Source: CAZAFL01 sp964484465
GTDB taxonomy: Bacteria; Bacteroidota; Ignavibacteria; UBA10030; SZUA-254
Assembly: GCA_964484465.1 (NCBI GenBank)
Contig: CAZAFL010000021.1
Span: forward strand, 1-58,550
Reading direction: 5' to 3'
Length of the DNA: 58,550 bases
The notes beneath the pieces were generated by a model. The model ran no database searches and was not told the origin of the DNA. It saw nothing but the letters and a program-made list of their open reading frames with translations. Within the stretch, counting starts at the first letter, position 1; each line of letters opens with the position of its first letter. A program made the translations under genes and the position numbers. Below, piece after piece: positions 52,712-58,550 of the stretch.

Positions 52712-54643
52712 TTATTTCAACAGTAACATTTTTTTTGTCCGGCGGTTTCCTTCAACCGCAAGTGAATACAGGTAAAGCCCGCTTGGCAATTCCCGGGACT
52801 TGAACGGCACGGAGTATACGCCAGGGGATTGTATTTCATTCACGAGCGTCATAATCTCTCTTCCGAGTATATCGAAAACTTTCACACTGACGAAAGCTCT
52901 TCGGGGTATCGCGTACGAGATTGTTGTTGATGGATTAAACGGGTTTGGATAATTTTGCAACAGGGAAATCGATGTCGGAAGTAAACTTTTGACAGGAGGA
53001 TTGACGGCAGTCGGTGTGTCTGAAACCGCAACAGTTTTAGAGTTCATGGCAACAGGTCGTGATTTGCCGTGAGTATCCCAGGCGTTGTACAGCTTATTTC
53101 CCCAATTATTCCAATCATAATAATTACCTGAGTTCTGGTCGAGCAGAAATTCCATGTATTCTTTGCTGATTGTTTGATAGTAAATAGTCGCCGTGACCTC
53201 TGAAGCAGATGATGGAAGGATATATTGCGTAATATCCCAGTATTGACTATCGGCGTACGCAACTCCGACCGGTTGCGCGTTACGGATAAGGAAATTAGTG
53301 TTTGTAAATCCTTTCGGTGGAATACGATTATCGAATATGATTGTATCGTTAAGCGCAAAATGAAACGATGCACCTGTGCTGAGTCCATATGTCGCTGCGG
53401 TTGACGATGTTAGCCCGAGAATTATTTCATATTTTTTCAGCTGGTTATCCTGGCTAAGGGTTCCCGATGTTGAATCATAAACCCCTGATTGAAATACGGT
53501 ATCGCCGCTGACATCCTTTCCAATGAGGTTGATCCACATCCGTCTTCCTTCGGGATACCCTGTCGGTAATTTGTGTCCCGTAAGATTTATGATTCGCACT
53601 CGTGTGATGACGCTGTCGCCCTGATGATAGGAATCGATATGCAAATCTGCCGCATGCTGAAGCATGTCAGTTGCTCTGCGTTTCCCGTCGGCAATGGCTG
53701 CGGTATCGAGATTCAAACTGTCGGTGGCAGGCCTTACCGCTGCAAGAATTTCCGGCAGAAATGTGTTTCCGCCTGTAAGGTCGTGTCGTGCAATATTTGT
53801 TCGATACGGAGCGTTCGGATAAACACAGACGAAGCCTGTCGTATCTTTCATGTGACACGATTGACACGTGCCGGAGCTACCCTGGGCAGCGTACCAGCTC
53901 ATCAGCCATTCGCTGTATGTTCGCTCGAGCGGGGCATATTCAAACGGCGCTTGCGTGATTCGGTCATCAGCGTAATATGGGTTGCTGATGTCGTGGCAAA
54001 CGCCACACATTTCACTTGAGCGCTGGAATGAATCATATTTTGTCGGATGAGGCGCTGCAAGACTATCATACGGTCCGCGTTTTGGCGTGGCAGTTTTTTG
54101 CACGACGTGCATTCCGTTGCCGTATCCCGGCACAGGAAATACCAGATAAGGTGCTGAGCTGTCAGGATGCAAAGGGTCAATGGAGCGATGACAGTAATCG
54201 CACTGAACACCGTTAAAATCTCCTCCCCTGAGTGCCTGCCCGGAAAAGTCTTCAGAATGTCCTGAGAGCCATCCTGATGGAGAATGGCACCGGATACAGT
54301 ATTCGCCGGATCCATTGCGATATTTGTTTCCGACGGCGAGAGCTGCAAAAAAAATTGGGTCCCGTGCCGAATGCGCCATCATACTGCCTGACCATTGTTT
54401 GAACAGTATTACGGGTCGCACAATTGATTCCGAGGAATGACATTGTTTACAGGTTTGCACGTCGTCAGCTGGGTCGACGGTGCCGACCTGAGTGCCTGGA
54501 AGAAAAACAAGAATCTTGTTTCTGTCATTGACGCCGATGAATCCGAGCATCACAAGAGTAAACAATAAAATGACAACCTTGGGAGGCGGGTTGTTGGAGA
54601 AAAAGAATGCGAGTCTGGAAAATTTTGAAGGAAGATGTACCAC
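52712..54643 (-). CDS. Five-haem c-type cytochrome with T9SS sorting domain
   Basis: The 643-residue protein has an N-terminal hydrophobic segment (about 22-38) and five CxxCH haem-binding motifs: CKQCH (65-69), CIRCH (116-120), CDYCH (148-152), CGVCH (213-217) and CQSCH (260-264). Extra His residues (HSARDP, GHSEDF, LTGHKLPTG) could be distal ligands. The C-terminal about 80 residues are a type A T9SS sorting domain (NYPNPFNPSTTI, VFDILGREI, GLYLYSLAVEG). Together these predict an extracellular or surface-attached multihaem cytochrome. It lies between two crotonase genes on the same strand; a role in external electron transfer is inferred. Confidence 0.93.
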   Translation of the reverse strand: MVHLPSKFSRLAFFFSNNPPPKVVILLFTLVMLGFIGVNDRNKILVFLPGTQVGTVDPADDVQTCKQCHSSESIVRPVILFKQWSGSMMAHSARDPIFFAALAVGNKYRNGSGEYCIRCHSPSGWLSGHSEDFSGQALRGGDFNGVQCDYCHRSIDPLHPDSSAPYLVFPVPGYGNGMHVVQKTATPKRGPYDSLAAPHPTKYDSFQRSSEMCGVCHDISNPYYADDRITQAPFEYAPLERTYSEWLMSWYAAQGSSGTCQSCHMKDTTGFVCVYPNAPYRTNIARHDLTGGNTFLPEILAAVRPATDSLNLDTAAIADGKRRATDMLQHAADLHIDSYHQGDSVITRVRIINLTGHKLPTGYPEGRRMWINLIGKDVSGDTVFQSGVYDSTSGTLSQDNQLKKYEIILGLTSSTAATYGLSTGASFHFALNDTIIFDNRIPPKGFTNTNFLIRNAQPVGVAYADSQYWDITQYILPSSASEVTATIYYQTISKEYMEFLLDQNSGNYYDWNNWGNKLYNAWDTHGKSRPVAMNSKTVAVSDTPTAVNPPVKSLLPTSISLLQNYPNPFNPSTTISYAIPRRAFVSVKVFDILGREIMTLVNEIQSPGVYSVPFKSRELPSGLYLYSLAVEGNRRTKKMLLLK

Positions 54644-54655
54644 AATACTCCGTGG

Positions 54656-55513
54656 TTATTTTTTCTTACTGTTGCGCGCTGTAGTTTGGCGGAGTTTCTT
54701 GTAATCAACCTGACGTTTCTCGACAAATGCCTGAACACCTTCGCGGACTTCCTCCGAATTTGTATGAATTGTTAGCCAATCTCTAAGATGCCCGATAGTC
54801 AAGCTCCAGGAGAGATCCCGCCAGAAATTCAACTGCTGTTTTGCATAGCGTGTGCATTCCGGCAGTTTGTTGATCAATTTTTCCGTCATCTGGTCGACGG
54901 CCTTGTCGAGATTTTTTCTCGCTACGACCTGATTTAGGAGTCCCCATTCGAGAGCCTTTCGGGCGGGGATTTCTTCACACAGCATCAGAATTTCACGCGC
55001 CCGACGGTCTCCGACAATTATCGGAAGCCATTGTGTTGCACCGGCCCCAGGGACGCTTCCCCGTGAAACACCGACGTGTCTGATGAACGTGTCATCCGCG
55101 GCAATTGCGAGGTCGCACGACATTTGCAGTTCGTTCCCTCCGCCGACGACCATCCCGTTAATACGGGCAATCGTCGGTTTTCCTAAGTTCCGTAATCGCT
55201 CGAAGGTTTGAATAAACAAACCCATCCATTTGTAAAAATCGTTTGGGCGCTCAAGAAAGTCTTTACTCCATTCCTTCATATCGGCACCGGTGCAGAATGC
55301 CTTTGTGCCTGCCCCAGTAATGATGACGACCGCGATTTCATCATCCCAGCTTGCATCCTCAAGAGCTGTGCCAAGTTCCACCAGCGTTTGAAAATCAAGG
55401 GCGTTATGAACCTTGGGGCGATTGAGAGTTATTCTCGCGCGCCAGTTTCTCTTTTGATAGAGAATATTTTTGAACTTGAATGTAGAAGCAGCTTTGCCGG
55501 AGTACCTGTTCAT
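54656..55513 (-). CDS. Crotonase-family protein lacking the second hydratase glutamate
   Basis: The 285-residue protein has the crotonase fold signatures (FCTGADMKEW; NGMVVGGGNELQM). Glu128 matches the first catalytic Glu of enoyl-CoA hydratase, but the second Glu position (before the PGAG turn) is Gly148 in HVGVSRGSVPGAGATQW. The same Glu-to-Gly change is seen in MenB-type enzymes, so a simple hydratase role is doubtful. The start overlaps the EthD stop by 4 bases (55510-55513), and the cytochrome gene follows 12 bases later. Confidence 0.85.
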   Translation of the reverse strand: MNRYSGKAASTFKFKNILYQKRNWRARITLNRPKVHNALDFQTLVELGTALEDASWDDEIAVVIITGAGTKAFCTGADMKEWSKDFLERPNDFYKWMGLFIQTFERLRNLGKPTIARINGMVVGGGNELQMSCDLAIAADDTFIRHVGVSRGSVPGAGATQWLPIIVGDRRAREILMLCEEIPARKALEWGLLNQVVARKNLDKAVDQMTEKLINKLPECTRYAKQQLNFWRDLSWSLTIGHLRDWLTIHTNSEEVREGVQAFVEKRQVDYKKLRQTTARNSKKK

Positions 55514-55812
55514 TCCCTGACCTCGCCGAAAAAGAGGGTGACGACAGTTGCAGCAAAACTCATCAGGTCGCGGGCAGATGCCTTTCCTTCAGGGGAAGCG
55601 TTTGCAGTGTTCATCGCATCTACAGAATCGTAATACATTTCTGCCATCAGATGATATTGGGTATCTCCCAGGGGGACTCCCGTCACCCTGGTGATTTCAA
55701 GCTTTCTCAATTGAGCGATTTTTTTTAAGAGAGGGATATGGATTTCAAAGTAGTGTTTGTCGAACGCTTCAACGTCGGCAGGCGTTCGATAGAGCGCGAT
55801 AAGTTTGACCAT
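55510..55812 (-). CDS. EthD-family protein
   Basis: The 100-residue protein matches the EthD/dimeric alpha-beta barrel family: VKLIALYRTPADVEAFDKHYFEIHIPLLKKI and a C-terminal VVTLFFGEV. EthD proteins occur in aromatic, ether and polyketide oxidation clusters, but their biochemical role is generally unclear. It is the first gene of an operon with a crotonase and a multihaem cytochrome, behind a good promoter. Confidence 0.9.
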   Translation of the reverse strand: MVKLIALYRTPADVEAFDKHYFEIHIPLLKKIAQLRKLEITRVTGVPLGDTQYHLMAEMYYDSVDAMNTANASPEGKASARDLMSFAATVVTLFFGEVRE

Positions 55813-55848
55813 AGTTGAATTTCAGGAAAAGACTGGTTGTTTTTATTC

Positions 55849-55877
55849 AATATACCGACAGGGGGGTAAAGAATCAA
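55849..55877 (-). promoter_or_regulatory. Promoter of the EthD-crotonase-cytochrome operon
   Basis: On the minus strand TTGATT (55872-55877) and TATATT (55849-55854) are separated by exactly 17 bases, about 30 bases before the EthD ATG at 55812 once the start site offset is counted. Confidence 0.62.
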
Positions 55878-55978
55878 GGAAAGAACAACAGCTCAATAAG
55901 TGGATTTTCCCCTGTTTTTTTGGTAACTTCGATGCACAAATTTTGGGTTCTATCATAGGATTCTCATCAGGAATTGAA

Positions 55979-57892
55979 ATGAGTTTTCGTTTGACGTGGA
56001 AGCGATTAGAATATAGCATCGGTACTGGGATTTTCCTCGTTGCAATGACGCTCTACTTAGTATCGATGTGTCCTACGGTGAATTTCATTGACAGCGGCGA
56101 ACTTGCAACAGATACGTACACCCTTGGTATTTGTCATCCTACCGGCTACCCTCTATTTACCCTGATCGGCTGGATCTTTTCTCACCTGCCTCTTGGTTTC
56201 AGGGTGGTTTATAAGCTAAATATCATGGCAGCGTTCTTCTGTTCTCTCGGCTTGTTTGTTTTTTTTCGCTTTCTCGTATTTCTTCTCAATGGGTTCATCT
56301 TCAAGGACCGAAAACAGCGTTCTGCCAGTGAAGAGTCAATAACATCGCTCGAGCTTGTTCAGGTATTCATCCCGGCAGTGTTTGGCTCGCTGATCTTCGG
56401 TTTTTCGGAAACGTACTGGTCGCAGGCGCTTGCAATTGAAGTCTATTCGCTGCACGTTTTCTTTCTTTCCACCGTTCTGTATTTTTTTACAAAGGCGATC
56501 CACATTCAATTCTATTCCGACAATGATGCTCATGCTGATCGTCATCCCTTATGGTACTGGTATGGGTTCGCATTTGCGCTCGGTCTTGCATTTACCAATC
56601 ACATGACCACGATCCTTCTTGCTCCTGCTTGCCTCTTCTTTTATTTCTACCATTATCGTTTTCACCGAAGCGGCTGGATTCGGATCTTACAGATGGCGCT
56701 CCCTTTTCTGCTCGGGTTATCGTTATATCTCTATCTTCCTCTTCGTGCGGCTGAACATCCTCTGATGAATTGGGGAAACCCGGTCAACTTCGACCGGTTC
56801 TGGACACACTTTACCGGAAAAGTCTACCGCGTATGGTTGTTCTCCTCGACAGAGGCGGCGGGAAAGCAGTTTAAATATTTTATCGACACTCTGCCGTCTG
56901 AGTTTGCATATTTCCCTTATATATTTACCGTTATCGGTACATGGAATTTATTTAAAGCACGAAAGCCTCTCTTCATGTTCACCGTCATTCTCTTTGCGGG
57001 GTGTGTTCTGTATTCCATCAATTATGATATACACGATATCGACTCGTATTTTCTTCTCGCGTATCTGACGATTGCGATATGGTCTGCTTTAGGCGTTGCT
57101 TATTTTTTAACAGGCTTGAAAAACCCTTCGACGTCGAGATTAGTCGGGGTGTTGTTGGTTTGTTCATCCGCTCTTCTTATTGTAGCGCATTATACCGATG
57201 TCAATGAAAATAAAACATTGGTTGTGGAGGATTATACGAAAGATATGTTCAAGTCGATCGAGTCGAATGGAATCGTGATATCATATCAATGGGACTACTT
57301 TGTTTCCGCTGCGTACTATTTTCAGCTCGTTGAAAATGTTCGACCGGACATTGTGGTTATTGATAAGGAGCTGATGCGCCGGTCATGGTATTACAATCAG
57401 CTTGAACGCCGGTATCCGTGGCTCATTGCTCAATCAAGAAAAGAAATTGATGCTCTTCTTGCGGAATTATATAAGTTTGAGCACGACCTCCCGTATAACG
57501 GGAATGTTATTGAGCGCCATTATACTGCTGTTCTGAGGAGCTTCATCGAAAAAAATTATGGAACTCGTCCGGTATATGTTACCGCAGAGCTTGAGCCACA
57601 ATATACTTCAGGTTTTACTCGCGTTCCCTCGGGTCTCGCATTTCGTTTGTTCACCGATAACGGGTTTCATGATATCGCGTTTCCGGAATATTTCTACCAC
57701 AGACCTTCGAAGGACAACAAATACCTGCATGCAATCTTTTCTCTTTATGCTCAATCCTATGTGAGTAAGGCTGCATATCTGTATGCTTCCGGGAAGAAGG
57801 AAAATATTCTCACGTATATCAACAAGGCGCTGGAAATTCAGCCTGATTTTGAACAAGCTCTTTTGCTGAAGGATAAACTGGGTGGAGGGTAG
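55979..57892 (+). CDS. DUF2723-family polytopic membrane protein, glycosyltransferase-like
   Basis: The frame is open from 55805, but the ATG at 55979 gives 637 residues starting MSFRLTWKRLEYSIG, a typical DUF2723 beginning. The family hallmark follows: CPTVNFIDSGELATDTYTLGICHPTGYPLF, with an acidic SGEL segment comparable to the catalytic loop of GT-C enzymes. About ten helices and a soluble C-terminal domain ending in a TPR-like helix pair are present. DUF2723 proteins are thought to be protein O-mannosyltransferase-like. It is a single gene transcribed toward the tRNA cluster. Confidence 0.88.
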   Translation: MSFRLTWKRLEYSIGTGIFLVAMTLYLVSMCPTVNFIDSGELATDTYTLGICHPTGYPLFTLIGWIFSHLPLGFRVVYKLNIMAAFFCSLGLFVFFRFLVFLLNGFIFKDRKQRSASEESITSLELVQVFIPAVFGSLIFGFSETYWSQALAIEVYSLHVFFLSTVLYFFTKAIHIQFYSDNDAHADRHPLWYWYGFAFALGLAFTNHMTTILLAPACLFFYFYHYRFHRSGWIRILQMALPFLLGLSLYLYLPLRAAEHPLMNWGNPVNFDRFWTHFTGKVYRVWLFSSTEAAGKQFKYFIDTLPSEFAYFPYIFTVIGTWNLFKARKPLFMFTVILFAGCVLYSINYDIHDIDSYFLLAYLTIAIWSALGVAYFLTGLKNPSTSRLVGVLLVCSSALLIVAHYTDVNENKTLVVEDYTKDMFKSIESNGIVISYQWDYFVSAAYYFQLVENVRPDIVVIDKELMRRSWYYNQLERRYPWLIAQSRKEIDALLAELYKFEHDLPYNGNVIERHYTAVLRSFIEKNYGTRPVYVTAELEPQYTSGFTRVPSGLAFRLFTDNGFHDIAFPEYFYHRPSKDNKYLHAIFSLYAQSYVSKAAYLYASGKKENILTYINKALEIQPDFEQALLLKDKLGGG

Positions 57893-57933
57893 AGGGAACA
57901 CATGAATCGTTTGCCGGATGTGATAGATATTGT

Positions 57934-57961
57934 TTGACTTTTTGTTGAAAAATGTTATATT
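57934..57961 (+). promoter_or_regulatory. Promoter of the tRNA cluster
   Basis: TTGACT (57934-57939) and TATATT (57956-57961) are separated by 16 bases, about 140 bases before tRNA-Thr. The 215-base gap after the DUF2723 gene holds no other recognisable feature. Confidence 0.6.
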
Positions 57962-58107
57962 TAAAGCCTCGAAAAATTTGGGAACCTGCCTAAAATCGCT
58001 AAAAATGAAGATTTTTTGAAATCTGAAAACCTCACGATGAGAAAAATTGTTACTTTTGAGAGGTTTGAATAAAATTTTAGCGCAATAACGTTGGTGATGT
58101 TCTGATT

Positions 58108-58183
58108 GCCGATGTAGCTCAATTGGTAGAGCAGCTGATTTGTAATCAGCTGGTTGGAGGTTCGAGTCCTCTCATCGGCTCCA
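58108..58183 (+). tRNA. tRNA-Thr(UGU)
   Basis: The acceptor stem GCCGATG pairs with CATCGGC (58173-58179). D-loop AGCTCAATTGGTAGAGC, anticodon loop TTTGTAA with anticodon TGT, and T-arm GGTTCGAGTCC are all standard. The gene encodes its own CCA end (58181-58183). It reads ACA and is predicted to be a TsaD substrate. Confidence 0.97.
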
Positions 58184-58319
58184 ACTATGATTGGCAATGC
58201 GGTTCATCAGCAACGGGGCCCGGTGATGCAGGGAAATTGTACGTGAGGAGCTTTGCGTTTGTTGATTGCCTGACAACCGGGCGAAAAAGGAAATAGGTCA
58301 CAAGCCGTGCAGGTAATGA

Positions 58320-58402
58320 GGGCAGGTAGCGAAGCGGTCAAACGCAACAGACTGTAAATCTGTCGGCTTCGGCCTTCGAAGGTTCGAGTCCTTCCCTGCC
58401 CA
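58320..58402 (+). tRNA. tRNA-Tyr(GUA)
   Basis: The acceptor stem GGGCAGG (58320-58326) pairs with CCTGCCC (58395-58401), discriminator A58402. Anticodon loop CTGTAAA holds GTA, and a long variable arm (CGGCTTCGGCCTTCG) gives the class II shape typical of bacterial tRNA-Tyr. No CCA is encoded, unlike tRNA-Thr upstream. Confidence 0.96.
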
Positions 58403-58495
58403 CGCTGTCGAATGATAAGACGAAGAATATCTGCGTGGACGTGGTAGTCGCAATGTCGAATTTGTAATGTAAGTGAGAGGAGTACCAGAGAACGC

Positions 58496-58550
58496 GCGGG
58501 AGTAACTCAGTTGGTAGAGTCACAGCCTTCCAAGCTGTTGGTCGCGGGTT
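58496..58550 (+). tRNA. tRNA-Gly(UCC), cut by window edge
   Basis: The acceptor 5' strand GCGGGAG starts at 58496, followed by D-arm ACTCAGTTGGTAGAGT and the anticodon loop CTTCCAA with TCC. The T-arm and 3' acceptor are outside the window. Confidence 0.93.

Noticed and set aside
57961..58197. Minus-strand open frame of 78 codons over the right-end tRNA-Thr
   Set aside because: It is the antisense of tRNA-Thr and its leader. The apparent protein is created by the tRNA sequence and has no independent support.
58338..58523. Minus-strand open frame of 61 codons over tRNA-Tyr
   Set aside because: It is antisense to tRNA-Tyr; such frames are a well-known annotation artefact.
1..58550. CRISPR arrays, insertion sequences, prophage or attachment sites
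   Set aside because: No regularly spaced repeats, transposase, integrase or phage structural genes were seen, and the tRNA genes at the right edge show no flanking direct repeats in the visible part.

Overview
The window looks like chromosome from an Ignavibacteria-like member of the Bacteroidota/Chlorobi group. The evidence is two proteins with C-terminal type A type-IX-secretion (T9SS) sorting domains, a PorV/PorQ-family outer-membrane protein, several families common in that lineage (DUF2723 membrane protein, DUF3109, DUF3467, single-chain glycyl-tRNA synthetase) and many lipoproteins and TPR proteins. This assignment rests on family knowledge; no rRNA is present. No phage, transposase, CRISPR array or rRNA operon was seen. 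Most genes are ordinary housekeeping or envelope genes.

Layout. 1-2636 (minus): a MacAB-like ABC efflux operon, its permease cut by the left edge. 2852-8191 (plus): tsaD, then a coupled run of two polytopic glycosyltransferase-like proteins and mltG. 8231-12202: panE, an Ig-like-domain envelope protein, and two tandem SPOR lipoproteins downstream of deoC. 12227-16726: deoC with an unusual N-terminal extension, divergent from a plus-strand run of AMMECR1, MEMO, a DUF2520 dehydrogenase-like protein and a long-form nucleotidyltransferase. 16810-24001 (plus): a crotonase, two overlapping unknown exported proteins, glyQS, an FN3 lipoprotein, an OmpA/glycine-zipper lipoprotein, a TPR protein and a ZIP transporter; PorV/PorQ lies opposite at 23998-24960. 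25108-26747: a phosphohexomutase translationally coupled to a bacterial-microcompartment pentamer (EutN/CcmL) gene. 26915-32129: dprA, DUF3109, rpoN, hslV, hslU. 32187-35680: DUF3467 and a TPR lipoprotein (minus), HIT protein and icd (plus). 35777-39493: a 1238-residue T9SS-exported Asp-box protein. 39616-45165: clpS, alaS, gmhA, a polyprenyl-phosphate sugar transferase and a small membrane protein. 45199-51808 (minus): M16 peptidase, secreted phospholipase-D-like protein, methyltransferase and an exported metzincin-TPR protein. 51903-55812 (minus): EthD, a crotonase, a T9SS-targeted five-haem cytochrome and another crotonase. 55979-57892: a DUF2723 membrane protein. The right end holds tRNA-Thr(UGU), tRNA-Tyr(GUA) and the start of tRNA-Gly(UCC), the order found upstream of tufB in E. 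coli.

The most notable items are: (i) an orphan microcompartment vertex gene coupled to a sugar-phosphate mutase, with a deoC in the same window whose N-terminus resembles an encapsulation peptide followed by a Cys-rich linker; (ii) a T9SS-exported pentahaem cytochrome inside an acyl-CoA-type operon; (iii) a run of secreted hydrolases (M16, PLD, metzincin) with a methyltransferase; and (iv) a recurrent promoter pattern, TTGAYT-N16/17-TATATT, in front of many transcription units. That pattern is close to the E. coli sigma-70 consensus and unlike the Bacteroides TAnnTTTG type.
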